Assembly: GCF_000149955.1 (NCBI RefSeq)
Contig: NC_030987.1
Span: forward strand, 1,861,387-1,925,386
DNA from: Fusarium oxysporum f. sp. lycopersici 4287
Lineage: Eukaryota; Ascomycota; Sordariomycetes; Hypocreales; Nectriaceae
DNA length: 64,000 bases
Direction of reading: 5' to 3'
The translations under genes were made by a program, and so were the position numbers. Shown one piece after another: positions 1-11,621 of the stretch. The first letter of the stretch is position 1, and every line of letters starts with the position of its first letter. The notes under the pieces are model-generated. The model did no database searches and was not told where the DNA came from. It saw only the letters and a list, made by a program, of their open reading frames with translations.

Positions 1-274
1 AAGGTCGTTGCGACATGCCGCTGGTCGATACAGGGTCGGCTATTGTTGTAGGACTAACTGCATCGTCTTGCATGTTGGAAGGATGTGACTCTTGGGGCGG
101 TTCGGTAGAAATATTAGGGTTGACAGCGGTGGTATCAATGGTGATGGTCGGGCTGGGATGTTGATCAGCATTCACCAGTTGATAAGGGTTTGAATCACTG
201 GAGGCCCCTTGAGCCTCTGCCTCAGTCACGTACGCGCGACGCCTCATGGGCGGATGGTCATCGTGATCAGCCAT
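1..274 (-). CDS. N-terminal part of an unidentified protein, truncated by window edge
   Basis: Reading the minus strand from an ATG at 274-272 gives an uninterrupted frame of 91 codons running off the left edge. It begins MADHDDHPPMRRRAYVTEAE and continues rich in Ser, Thr, Pro, Asp and Gln. Codon use looks like a real fungal gene and the frame has no stop, whereas the plus-strand frames here look arbitrary. The visible piece is hydrophilic with no signal peptide or membrane segment, so a disordered N-terminal region of a cytoplasmic or nuclear protein is the simplest reading. The family is not recognisable from this part. The promoter would lie to the right, within 275 to about 1000. Confidence 0.6.
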   Translation of the reverse strand, partial: MADHDDHPPMRRRAYVTEAEAQGASSDSNPYQLVNADQHPSPTITIDTTAVNPNISTEPPQESHPSNMQDDAVSPTTIADPVSTSGMSQRP

Positions 275-2907
275 ACTGGGTCGGGCAGTGCCGCGATGAG
301 CGACAGCCTAGAGTTGGAGGCCGGAGAATTGACAGCGAACCAGATTTGAGGCTATGCAGCGGCAAAAGTGTTGTCGGTAGTGAGGTAAGTTAGTGTATTA
401 TGTTGAGCAAAAGGGAGCTTCAAGGGAAGATGAGGGCGTGGAGCCAGGAGCGCATGGGGCGATGTTGTTTAGATGGAAGTAAAGGAAACTGGTATTAAGA
501 AGAAGCCTCAAGGGCAGAAAGAAGTGGAATGATTTAAGGTATCTGTAGAATAAGCCCCCGAGAACTTAATCATGGCCAACTTATCCTCGACTTATTAAAC
601 AACCAAAAGAAAAGGTTAAGTTGAAGATTGAATTGAGGAGAAATGCATCAAGTGGAGGGCAATGGATGGGCATCCAATGTTTTTCGCCTCGACCGAGCTT
701 GCTTCTCTCTGGTCCAGTCTTCAAATTGAGGCAGTGCAAAGCGTCGACTGTTGCTGATTGGTTAGCGAATATCACTACGGGTGTGTGTATAGAGAGTTAC
801 GTACCTGAAGGGTATTGAGGTGGAGCTCCCGTCCGTCGGTCGGTGCAAGGACCGGGCAGGCGCCGAACGAACGGAAGACTTTCTACCTTGGGACAGAGTA
901 GTATTCACAACTCCTGGAGCCAGATCTTAGGCATTGATTGCACCTAGAGACTTTGAGCAATACAATGGACGAGTGAAAGAATTTCCACACGCGGAGACAG
1001 GTTCCTGCTATGTGTACAAGGACGTACTTGCACTGTGCTATATTCCCGATCAATTTCAACCATAAGGTGGTAGCAAGCTCTATTGCTGGCTCACTCTTAC
1101 TTCAACTTTACTTCAACCATAGATCCTACGGCTTAACAAAAGATCGCCTTATCCATATCTGGCTCGCTCATGCCTCATCTTTCTGTACAGTCAATTCCGT
1201 CGACTCCACGGCCAGGGCACTTCACTCGTGATGGACCTTTCCTCGGCGGCCTCGCACCCTTAACGCCTTTGGCGCTTGGAGAGGGAGGCTGTGTTGCACA
1301 TACTAGCTTCAACATAACTCAAACTCTGAGTCTCAGAGTCACGGGTCCATGATGAGGTGAAGAAGATCGATTTGGTGACGTTCATTCAGCTTCGTTTGTC
1401 GCGCTCAACAGATTGTGAAGCAGCTCATCATCCCATGTCGCCACAGTGCACACGCACTCGCACTCGCGCATGATGATCCCGTCTTGGCAACGTCTAGAAG
1501 CTCTGGGGAGAGCCAAGACTCTAGCATCTATCGGCCTGTAGCGTTCCTGGACTGCCTTGTCCTGAGTCGTCAATGGCACGATTTGGCGCCAAGCCCACAC
1601 GCTTTTTGAAACAGTTTTTTACATAGGGAGAAGCACGAATTACAGTGATTGGTGGTCAAACGTTGACTAAGTCGGTATTTCCAGGGAGGGTTTCATAGCA
1701 TGTTTAACGCCGTGATGTTAGTTACCATTCCTGACTCAGTGCATCTGCACCTATAGTCGGGCAAACGAACATTATCTCTGAGATTTGTATCCGTAAATCT
1801 GTTTTCGTTTGTACCAACAGGCAAATGACGTCTCACGAGTCACTGCGCATCGTGGCTGGTAGCGAGATGAGCAAGAACAATAGCTTGAATAAGCCCCAGT
1901 TCAACGTAAATGCCGGAAAATCCTAGGTATACTACACACTGGTATGGGCGAGACAGTGGTCGACATGACGACGCGATACTATTCTGACTAGCCGTGGATC
2001 CTGTCTTGGTCCAGTTTTCGCCCCTATTAAGAGCCCAGGCATGAATATGGATGTCACTGCGGCTAATCCATGAAGTCGTGCTTGAACCCCCCGTCTTTTC
2101 ACATTCAAAAATGTCTTCTTAATCAAGCAACTTCCCTGGTGAGACGGACGCCTACGGCTGAGAGAAGCATATAGGTATCGAGTCCGGGTCGGACTACATA
2201 AAGTCCTATGGGCAATTTCCTTGTAAATTGGATCCTCTCTATCCTTGTCCCTTAGCTGCGGGCTCTTGCGTAGTCACACGGCTGATGAGCTTATTTGCTT
2301 AGATTGCTCAACCGTGCATTCCGGCTTTGAAGAGAGTCACACATTCAGCAACTTGAGGATTCTGACGGCATGTCATGGGAGCGTTAGTTTTTTCGATCAC
2401 CGCGATAACTTGACCAGGGGTGTGGATCATAGCCCTCTCAATGTTGAGAAACAATAGTCCTCTTCAAAGTCGTACTGTACCAGGGGATGTTTAGTTTGTT
2501 ACACTAGGATTAGAGCTCGGATTTGATCCTGTCCAAGTAACCTTGAATCGAGGAGCTGTAAACCCCATAACGCTATTTATTAACCATCCAATCGTATCGT
2601 TCTTGAGACCCCACTGCTCGGGTCAAGCTTCGTTTTCTGATATTTGGAGCCTTGTCCTTCATGTCACTAACGGGAAAGAAGCGAGATTGGCTGGGCAGGC
2701 AACTTTGATATGAAATGAGCCAACTGCGTCTCCTCGATGACAACCCGTCACACTTGAAAAACACATTTATCTCGAAGGACCTTGATTTCTCTGGTAAGGG
2801 AGATCAAGGCATTGACATCTTGACATGTCAGGCTTGGCATTACTATGCCGAAAGGACCTCTCGTATCTCCTTTTTATGCCCGTCGCGTGTCACATGTCGA
2901 TCATGAA

Positions 2908-3160
2908 CAAATGGAGGTTTTGATCCCTTAAACACGAGGCTTGGCATGGCCGAGGCCACTCTTTTCATCAAGGTCGGAATAATTATTGGAGACTGGCCCA
3001 TCATACAAAGTTTTGATATGTAGGAACTCTGCGATGCTATACGGGCAGCCGGAGGCCTTCTTAAGTATAATGAAAACTTGAATGTGGCGGGTGGCACTGC
3101 ACAGCCACACATCTCACCAATGGCCAGGCTGTTGGGGCTTGTGTCCAGATCATGTTGAAT
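2908..3160 (+). pseudogene. Possible decayed coding fragment, family unknown
   Basis: On the plus strand a stretch reads GGFDPLNTRLGMAEATLFIK and continues with a hydrophobic run up to an in-frame TAG near 3020. After the stop the same frame continues plausibly (about 3021-3150) with AGGLLKYNENLNVAGGTAQP before another stop. The two halves together look like one interrupted gene. The minus strand is also open over 2843-3202 for 119 codons, so the direction is not certain. No family was recognised. Confidence 0.2.
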
Positions 3161-3424
3161 AGAGCAGATCGAAATACTCAAAATGGGTGCAAAATGAGTC
3201 ATGAAGCACCGCTACTGTCGCTGAAAGCGTTCGTTATCAGAAATCACCTCAAAAACAGTATTTTGTCTCAAATTCAACGATGATCAATTGTCGTTGAAAA
3301 AGAGTTGTTCACGTCTCATTTAGGAAACGAATCTTGAATTGTTCAGCCAATCAAATTACACTTTAGATCTTTGCCCAGAAATCTTTCGTCTGGCAGCTTA
3401 TGCAGCAAGGGTCTTAAGCCATCT

Positions 3425-3452
3425 AGCCAAGCCGAGCCAAGCCAAGCCAAGC
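3425..3452. repeat. Imperfect AGCCA tandem repeat
   Basis: Five to six consecutive copies of AGCCA or one-base variants occur here in otherwise non-coding sequence. Confidence 0.7.
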
Positions 3453-3772
3453 TGAACCGAGTTTAAAAATCCTGGGCTGATTCAAATGTTAGTCAACAGG
3501 TGAAGTATATCGTAACCATATAATGAATGGCTCTCATTACGTCTGGTGGCATTACTCAGCCTCATCGGCTAATTCCAATAAGAGCCATTGTTTGCGAACA
3601 CGCGATGCATGCACACAAGTATAGAGTGGTCTCCCGGTATCTTCCTTGCCTTCTTACTTTCGGCCTGGTGTTCGCCGTGACTTTACTCTTAGTGAAATGA
3701 CTCGGCCGGTTAACCACTCGGTAGTGTCTATAGCTTCGCTACCCTACTAGGTACTTAGTTGGCCGAATAGTA

Positions 3773-3982
3773 TTGTGCAAAGCATATGCCTGGCGAGCCA
3801 AGCGGCGGCTCAACCCCAACAACTACCCTCCAGCTACTATCACGTATGACCCAGGAGGCAGTGCTTTTGACATCACATGTGATGTAGTCTCCCTAGCCAA
3901 TTGTATTACAAAGTCTGTCTGTAAATCCGCAGAAGTTGTTCGACTAGACTACAAACTGAGCCCAAGATTTAGCTTTATCTAA
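3773..3982 (+). pseudogene. Relic of an alpha/beta-hydrolase (HSL/arylacetamide-deacetylase-like)
   Basis: A 69-codon frame contains YDPGGSAF followed about 28 residues later by AEVVRLDYKLSPRFSF. In hormone-sensitive-lipase-type alpha/beta hydrolases an HGGGF oxyanion-hole motif is followed at this sort of distance by a VxxDYRLAPExPFP strand, so the fragment aligns with that part of the fold. The first His and one Gly of HGGG are replaced. No serine nucleophile GxSxG segment or catalytic His follows before the stop, and stops lie just upstream. I infer a degenerate remnant and not a working enzyme. A chance resemblance is possible because the fragment is short. Confidence 0.35.
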
Positions 3983-5484
3983 GCCACATTCAATGAGAAC
4001 TTGTGGTCAGTTTCAAGGTTCGGGTGCGTCACTACGATTCATGTAATTTATAACCCAGCCCAGCTTACCATGGGAAATCAAAGTTTTTGTGTTTGACTAC
4101 TATATTAGAGAGATATGCAAAATGTGTTTCAATATGTATATTCGGTGGCCACAATACATATACATTTCGCCTCCTGCACCAGGATATTGGACCATGGGAT
4201 CTGCGAAGCAATGATTTATGAGGACACAGGACGTATTAGTTGATGTCCATGTCCATTTCGCTAGCACGTATTCGTCTTTGAAGTAACGAGGCAGAATTGA
4301 GCCCAACTTGACCAGTCTAACCCAGGATTTACTAGCCACTTTGAAACTGCAAGAGAAGACGGCAAACTGGAAAGTCTTGATAATGCCTTGAGAATGTCTC
4401 ATAAGCCCCGTGAACTACGAGGCCGGTTTCATATGAGTAGAAGGGGGAAGAATACTGCCATGAGCTGTCACATCCCGAGCCTGGCGCAAACAACGTGGGA
4501 AGCCTAAAATCTGGGAGAGCATGAAATGGCCTGATAAGACTAATCTCCGGTTTGCGCCAAAGGATTAAGTGTATTTAATATGACACTATCAAAATATGAC
4601 CGTACAAGTCTTGCCAAGGTCCTGGCAAGATCCGGTTCCCAGCGGTTGCACGGAGTACGACGGTCCTTGTTTGTCATATCTCGCGATTCAATCTCACGTA
4701 AGTAGATTTGCGCCCTAGCAAACAACAAAAAAACCCTGACGTATCTTACATGATACTCCCTGTAGTGAAACTCACAATTACAAAACCCATGCGATCCGGA
4801 ACGTAGCATCGGGTTTCATTTCGTGGGAGAAACCTTTTTCAGTTGCATCATCAGATCCTTCGCTACTATCATCGCACAGCCTCCTTGTCAACTAAAAGTC
4901 CCATGCTTCGTTACGGCACAGCAAAATTCAACTTCCTTATTGATGAATTTCCACAATTTTGACTCTCTTGAATTTGAGGATTTACAAAGAGACGTATGCT
5001 AAGAGAAAAATGGCTCTTGGGGAATCCTGCTTTCAACTCCACCGCATCGTGGCTGTGTATTTCCAAACACCAATCAGAGGGATCCGTTTCTCCTCTTTGG
5101 ACGACACTTTCCTATATGATAGACTTTTAACTGCTATTAAGTTACGGTGAGAAATGGTACATGTGCTATCTGGCCCTGTCTAGCCTTGCGTTTGCGGATT
5201 GTGCAATAACGGAATCGTGGTGTTCCGACATTGAGCAGTCCCCGGTGTCAAGATGTTGATCAACTATTGCGATGGGCTATGCTACGCACATCTAGACCAT
5301 AGTTAGGATCAGTCGGTTCTATCGGTGCTACTTGAATTTCACTGGAGTAGCATGATGGCATGATAAGTGCAACAAGTGCAAGGTGTGAATGTAAAACAAA
5401 GAACTTTTGAACTCCCTGAGTAGAAGGTGTTGACGACTAAATCTGCCGCACTTTTCGTGACTCTATCTTCATCAACCGTACGCC

Positions 5485-7913
5485 TTATCGTCGTCCCAAA
5501 TCCACCTTACGGACAGGGACCATGTCTTCGGCGCCCTCTTGGTCCTTGATCGAATTCTCAACTCCAAAGAAGGGTGCAACTCCATGTCTCAGTACACCTT
5601 TCCAGAACCCAGACACAATCTCTTTCAAGTCGCCTCCAGTCTGCTTAAAGTCGGGGAACGCATTAATCTCAAGCAGCCAAGCAGTTCCTTGGGCATCCAC
5701 AAGGAAATCTAGGCCATATACCTCGAAGGCATTGGGCAGCGCCTGGAAGTGGATAGGCATGGCCTTTGCTGCAGCCTCGAAGATCTCTCCAGTTACCTCG
5801 CAAATCTGGTGGAAGATATCATCGCGCATATCGCCTGACAAGGGCAGGTCCCAGAAACGGCGCACAGTGTTTTCGTTTGGTGAATCTTGAAGACATGTGT
5901 TTGTAAGGAAAGACTCGATATCCTCTGGTGCATCTGACGGCGCAGCATAGGGCTTTCCAGCAAAGAGTGCCAGCATGTGCTTGTAAACCCAGACATCAAG
6001 GCTTCCTGTGCACATCACGTAGGTGCGAATGTGGAACTTGCGCTTCTCGTCGTTGACAAGAAGGGGCGGGTGAATATACGGCTGCGCAACAAAGTGTCGC
6101 AGATGCGAGGTCATAATGTTGTCGCCGTCGTCATCCTGCCCAGCAACATCCTCCTCTTCATCATCAGTGTCAGGCTGGTCCTCCTCCCAGAGGTCAAAGA
6201 TATTCTGAAGCTCATCCATGGAGCTGAAGAGTCGAATACCTTGGCCGCGATCACTCATTCCTGGCTTCAGGATCCACCACTCCTTATCCTTGGGATTTGA
6301 CTGTTGTTCGTTGCGTTCCATACTCTCTCGGAGGTCAAAAGCTTCCACTAGAGCATCGTCTAGAAACTCGGCGAAGTCGACTTCGAAGGCTTCACTGCGC
6401 TTGATGTGAGACGCCAAGACGGACTCGGGGTGCTTTGCCACCCAGTGATCGACGGTAGTGGACAGAAAGTGTTTTCGGATCAGAGCCTTTCGAATCATAT
6501 AGCTGTTGATTAGAGTCGTACGCTCATGGCTGGCGGCATACTCAAAGTCGATGGCCTCGTACGCCACGATCTGTAATATATTTCCTTCTGAGGGGACGAT
6601 CTTCGCAAGAGCTGGCTCATCAGACTCCGGTACTTCAGTGATTACATTGAATATGCCTTCGGGGAACAGTGAGTTGAGGGCGGAGAGAATGAGTGGTTGT
6701 ACGTAAGAGTCTTCGTAGGAGATGACAGCTTGAATCGAGGGGCTCTTTTGCCTCAATGCCACCTCTTGCTTGATTTGGCTTGCCTCTGAACCTGAGTCCC
6801 TTTATCAACAGTAAGAATATGTCTATTTGTGGTCTTGGTAGAATACAGGCATTGTGCTTCTCTCCTAGCTCTGCCCACCACATATCATTCGATCGAGGAC
6901 ACTTACAGTTTGAGTTCCTGCTGGTTCCATTCTCCAGGACCATGCATGAAGTTTGCCTTAAGAGGTGTGATGCTAAAATAGTCAATAATGGAATTTTTCT
7001 CGTAGCAAACGACGTACCTTGTCAATCCCTCCTTCACAGTCCATCCGTCGTTGCCCGGGCCAGACTCTTCCACACTCTTGTAAACATCAGTGAACTTTGG
7101 CGCCCACTTGAAGTGCTTATGGGTATGCCCTTTTCGTGAGCTAGGCCGGGCGGCATCATCCACCTCACCCCCAACACCCTCACGTATCCTCTCCTCTTCT
7201 TCGTTCTCGTCTCCAGCCTCGCCTTCGATCTCTTGGAAGCAGCCACCTTCTCTCCAGTAGTTCTGCAAAACGTTGGTCCATATAGCCTTGTTGTTCTCCA
7301 GCTCCTCTACCAAGGGCACATTAACGCTGTAGAGGTCTGCACTGCCATCTGTGGGCCATTGATTGTAAAGTGTTTCGATGACCTTGACGCTGCGCCGGCA
7401 AGCTGCCTCGATGATAACTGGGTCATGGTTTCGAGTGAAGAAGGCGAAGCTTAGCGCAATGGATTTCTTCTGGCAAACAGCCGCCTCTAGAGCAGCACCC
7501 AGCGTCCCCGAGCTAAGGGCAAAGACTGCTGTGGTGTTTCTGCCGTAGTTAGGCCCACTAACAACAAGGTCGATAGGCCCTCGATCTTGGAAAAAGTGAT
7601 GAAGACCAATCTGAACGCAGGAAGCCGGCGTTCCATCAATCAAAATCCATTCCTCGACATCTCCTGAGGGGGAGGGTCGATGGTGAGTGGTGCCCGGAGA
7701 GTCCTCACCGTGGATTACTTTTGAAGGGCGGTAGTACAGAGGCTTGAGAGTCTGCCCAATCATATGTGCCTTCCCGATCCATGATCTCTGGGTATGAGGC
7801 AAGCAGACTGAGACGGCGTGGCCGGCTTGCTGGAGCTGCTGAATGAGACAGTGAACGTAGGGAGAGGAGTGTGGTGATGGCGGCCCATCGTCATTCGTGA
7901 CGAGGATATGCAT
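5485..7913 (-). CDS. Pby1-like protein: SurE nucleotidase domain fused to tubulin-tyrosine-ligase-like ATP-grasp domain
   Basis: Three exons on the minus strand, 7913-7018, 6972-6907 and 6778-5485, give 751 aa. The N-terminal third is a SurE domain: it starts MHILVTNDDGPPSP with the metal-binding Asp pair and has VSGPNYGRNT. An acidic insertion (about residues 225-260) precedes the last SurE strand. The second half is TTL/ATP-grasp: WILKPGMSDRGQGIRLF and, near the end, YGLDFLVDAQGTAWLLEINA with the metal-binding Glu-x-Asn. This domain order is that of yeast Pby1, a P-body protein that binds the mRNA decapping enzyme. Intron 1 (6973-7017) is only 45 nt, in frame and stop-free; removing it gives GLTSITPLKANF, which fits SurE better than the unspliced reading. 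Intron 2 (6779-6906) has a strong GTAAGT donor but an AAG acceptor, chosen because it keeps frame; this junction is the least certain part. Confidence 0.85.
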
Positions 7914-8639
7914 CTTGACCTATAGAGAAGGTGTCACAGGGTCCTTACAATCTGGTCTAGTAGTCAGTATGTCTCTTTTCTAAAGAATACGCAGAGAAGA
8001 GAGAGAAAGGACTCACTAGATTGCAATGCCCGTGAGATACGTAGAGTATTTGATGAAATCAATGTCAGGGTGAAATCGCAATGAGGGGCACGTGGGGCAG
8101 GCATGCAGAGTCAGAGAGAGCGCTAAGCACGTCAGTACGTCACAGCATGACTTCCAATTGGGCTTAATGTTCACAGGCACGGGTGTCAGGGGGGGACTCA
8201 TGTAATTATCATGAACTTGTCTTTTCTTTTATTCGACTACATCATGAAAAAAAAAAATCTACCTAAAAACCGGGGCTCACAGAATCGAATACTTCCAGAG
8301 GGAAACCCCTTAGCGAACCAGACCAGCCGTACCGAACCTTCTCAAATATAATAAACCGAAACAGACTTGGCCTTCCATCCTCTCTTCCTCTTTCGAGGGC
8401 AGGTATCAACAATAAACGCTGTCTCTCAATGCAATACATGCCATCGACCCTGTCGGCCTATTAGTCTTTAACGCGCCAATACCGTCCAACGCCAAAACCG
8501 GTACGAAGTTCCTTTGAAAGGCAATAAGTAGGATTAAACCATATGCAGAATTATTGAAGTTCATGGGGCAGCCACTTGACCGAGATGTGACACCGTAGTA
8601 GAAAGCAAATGCGACGCCTATGCACGGGGAGGGATTTCC
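7914..8639. other. Intergenic: upstream region of the Pby1-like gene and 3' end region of the next minus-strand gene
   Basis: No supported gene lies here. The right part would contain the 3' UTR of the minus-strand gene ending at 8640, and the left part the promoter of the SurE/TTL gene. A poly-A run occurs near 8248-8258. Confidence 0.5.
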
Positions 8640-9950
8640 TTAGATGCGGGTACGCTTAGACTCCCTAGTGTCGACGCTGTCTGCGGAGCGTTTGCGCGAT
8701 GGTGATTTAACGACACCTTCCTTGGTTCGTCGCCAAGAGTCGAAGGGGCTTCGCTTTCCAGGCGGCTTGACAGGAGTACCTTCGTCAGGCAATTTGTTGG
8801 TGGATCGAGTAACTCGTCGAGTAGACGGTGGTGAAGCGGGAGCAAACCTGGGTGCTTCAGGAGTGCAAGCGCGTTCTGGCTTAGACGCAGATGGAGTTTC
8901 TGGGACATGTTGCTCCTCATCATTCTCCTCGACGTCAGTCACAGCCTCCTCTTCCTCAATCTGCTCATCCGTCTTATCATTGTGGAACAAAAGACGAGGT
9001 TTAATGGAACTTCGAGTTAATGGGCGGTTGAGATGAGCCTCAGGATCCTCTTCTGCGGCTTGACGCTCATCCCAATCATCCATCTCTTGCTCCGACCACT
9101 TGCGGAAGAATCTCTTTCCACGGCTGTTCGAATTAGCGTTTGCATATTAAATAATTGGGTTAAACAAAACTTACAATGTGTACACCATGCCATCCTTGCG
9201 ATCAGCAAGATCATCGACAGTCTTGATGCCTTCTCCAGGAACCTTGACCTTGCGCTTGTCGTGACGTTTAGTAGTCTCAGGTCGCGGTGCATCGCTGAAG
9301 AATGGGTTTTCCGATGTAAGGAAAGGATTCTCTTGGCTCTCGTCACGAACAGGTACTCGATCCCGGGTATCGGTGAAGATCTCAATAGGCTCCTCAACCT
9401 CTTCCACGGAAAAGCTCTCCATCGAGATGCCGGTGTACTTCTTGGAAGCTCGTTTCCTAGGAGTCAAAGTCGCTTCATCGGCATCGGAACTAAAAAGGTT
9501 GCGGGCGACTGACTTGATGTGTGCGGTTTTCTTTTCTGTGGGTGGTTTTTGGGGAGTCTTTGATGGTGTGGGAAGCATGCCAGTGGCACCAGCAACAGAA
9601 GAGGTAGATCGCTCATGAGTGCGACGGCTCGCACCATCGCGAGAAGTTTCCGCCTGCATGTTTTCTGTTGCACGGCGAACGAAATCACTAGCAGGCATGC
9701 GCTTCTTATGCGGCAAGGGAGAAGCGATGGCAGCGCTCAAATGCTTGCTTGATTTTTTGGCAGTATGCGGTGATTGAATTTGACGATGTGATGCGCCGGG
9801 TGATGGAGACCTTGTTCGTCGTGATGAAATTCGTGCAGATTTGCGAGGAGTAAAAGGTTCCCAGTTGTCCTGGTATCCGAGACGAGGAGTTGGCGGAGTG
9901 CGGATGCGGGTGGGCGGTGGAGGAGTGGTAGAGCCGTGATGGTCGGCCAT
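8640..9950 (-). CDS. Unidentified basic, Ser/Thr/Pro-rich, probably nuclear protein
   Basis: Two exons, 9950-9175 and 9123-8640, encode 419 aa. The 51-nt intron (9124-9174) has a GTAAGT donor and CAG acceptor and joins the frame exactly. The junction creates the compact motif GMVYTFRGKRFFRKWSEQE, which looks like the one conserved, folded or binding element. The rest appears disordered, full of S/T-P sites and Lys/Arg clusters (TPRKSAR, TPRKRASKK and a C-terminal SRKRSADSVDTRESKRTRI), typical of a CDK-regulated nuclear or chromatin protein. No enzymatic domain is visible. It is divergent from DUO1 and shares with it an intergenic region carrying paired ACGCG boxes, so cell-cycle-periodic expression is a reasonable inference. 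I do not recognise the family. Confidence 0.75.
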
Positions 9951-10806
9951 TTTGATGGGCAGTGAGAGGCAGTGGCAGTCAGTGTTGACTATCGATTAAA
10001 ACAGTTGAGGGGCGTTGCTGGAATATTAAGCTTATCCCTCGGAGGATAGTCTTGACTTAATACTAGGAGCTTGGTCTCGATGGCTGCCAGGTCTACCCGA
10101 TAGGATTGCTTCGAATTGGCCTCGTTGACTGACGTGATAAACAGCGCAGTTGACTCGGGAATTACAGCTGTCGTCTTGAAAGGGGGTATATAGTCTTTGG
10201 GTATAGCAACAGAAGAGCTCAATGATGGAGGTCGCTTGCTAATTGATGATAATGGCAGATTTAGAGATGAGAGTTTGTAGGGTAAGATGTTTACATTTGA
10301 ATAGGAAGAATCAAGATGAGAGAAGTGGCTGGGACAAAACTACCCTGGAGTGTGCACCAGCCTCCCAGCCTCCCTATTCTCTGGTTGTGCGACCAGGTTT
10401 TACCCACTAAAAGATAGGTCCACTTGCAACCTAACCGCGTCCGTCGTGTCAGCAACCCCTCCTGACGCGTCTGTTACGCGACAGATTACGGCCAATCAAT
10501 ATGCAGCCACGAGCTATGAGTTTAAATCAATGGTGGGAACAATAGCGGTGCCCCTCATGAATTAAACAAAAGCTGCCATTCCATAGCAACCCATGACAAT
10601 CAATTCAGCAAGCGCCTACGGAGCACAGTGACCCTGCATAGGTACGCCACAACGTCTTGTACACGATATTTGAAACGTGGACGTCTCGAAACACACGACC
10701 TCACTGCGACCATAGACCGGCGCTTCCAACGTAGTCGGTCACTGATACTATTCTCAACAAGCTGGGCCTGCTTCTACTGGATTGGATGCCATAGCTGTCT
10801 GCCATA
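9951..10806. promoter_or_regulatory. Divergent promoter region between the unknown nuclear gene and DUO1
   Basis: This 856-bp interval separates two divergent genes and should contain both promoters. It holds the paired MCB-like elements at 10465-10481, a CCGCGT at 10435-10440 and a CCAAT box in GCCAATCAAT near 10491-10500. A minus-strand frame is open over roughly 9989-10345 but has no ATG. Confidence 0.5.
10465..10481. promoter_or_regulatory. Paired MluI cell-cycle box (MCB)-like element
   Basis: ACGCGT at 10465-10470 is followed by ACGCGA at 10476-10481, starts 11 bp apart. ACGCGT is the established binding site of the fungal G1/S transcription factor MBF (Mbp1/Swi6 or Res/Cdc10). The element lies 326 bp upstream of the DUO1 start and 515 bp upstream of the divergent gene. 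A nearly identical pair occurs at 13072-13087. Confidence 0.6.
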
Positions 10807-11564
10807 ATGGCTGACGATACAACTGAATATACAGAATCCAATATCTGGGAGTCTCCCGGAAATGATGATGGCCCACCGACCTCTCGACCCAGAACTCCTA
10901 GAACTCCCAAAACCCCCAAAACGCCGACACAAGAACGCCCAGAGCCCATCGACCATGAGGCCGCATTGCGCAAAGAGCTTGAAGGTGTCCGGAGCATAAA
11001 CGAGTCCATTGAGGGTGTCATCTCAACCTTGGAACGTGCAGGGGGTAATATGAACGTATGTTTCTCATTGCATCGTCAAGTGTGTATATACTAAACCACC
11101 TACAGACTGTATTGAGCACAGTGAATAATGCTTCCGTTCTTCTCAACACCTGGACACGGATACTATCCCAAACCGAGCATAACCAGCGACTAATTCTAAA
11201 CCCTGCATGGAAAGGCGCAACAGAGGATATTGCTGAACAAGAGGCTGAAGCCATTCAAAAACAGCAGGCTGCTGAGCGAAGAGCTGCCGAAGAGGAACAA
11301 AGGCGCGAGGAGTTGCGGCAGCGCCGGGAAGAAGAAGAGGAGAGACGAAGGCTGGCCGCAACTGCACCTGCACGAGGAACCAGAGGAACCAGAGGAACTA
11401 GAGGGCTCAGGGGTACCACGAGAGCACGAGGCCGAGCTGCCATCACGAGGAGTGTTAGCTCTAGCTATACATCCGAAAGCACTACGTCGAGCATACCGAG
11501 CACTCGCGGTACCTCAAACATTGGTCGAGGATTTGGTGCGCGCCGAGCGAGGGGGACTAGATAA
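10807..11564 (+). CDS. DUO1: DASH complex subunit Duo1
   Basis: Two exons, 10807-11055 and 11106-11564, encode 235 aa. The 50-nt intron has a GTATGT donor and TACAG acceptor in phase 0. The DASH/Dam1 complex forms a ring on microtubules that couples kinetochores to spindle microtubules. The diagnostic part is the coiled region spanning the junction (about residues 50-125), with LRKELEGVRSINESIEGVI followed by LLNTWTRILSQTEHNQRLIL, the Duo1 family signature. The N-terminus has a TPRTPKTPKTP run of possible CDK/Aurora-type sites. After the core comes a strongly charged EEQRREELRQRREEEEERRR helix, then a GTRGTRGTRG repeat and a basic, Ser-rich tail. The tail end is only 57 bp from the convergent RNase H2B gene. 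MCB-like boxes lie upstream. Confidence 0.88.
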
Positions 11565-11621
11565 GCCAGAACAGGTTCATCTCACGTTTTAATGACAGAT
11601 ACCCAATAGATATTCTTATTA

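Larger units (their letters stand above)
275..5484. other. Long stretch without an intact gene
   Basis: No frame here has the length, codon use or family resemblance of a real gene. The left end should hold the promoter of the minus-strand gene starting at 274. Two spots look like broken remains of genes: about 2908-3160 and 3773-3982 (listed separately). A short AGCCA-type tandem repeat lies at about 3425-3452. Confidence 0.5.

Noticed and set aside
9989..10345. Minus-strand open frame of about 118 codons between the unknown nuclear gene and DUO1
   Set aside because: It has no ATG, lies within a divergent promoter containing MCB elements, and ends just before the neighbouring start. Treated as leader/promoter sequence, although a short protein cannot be excluded.
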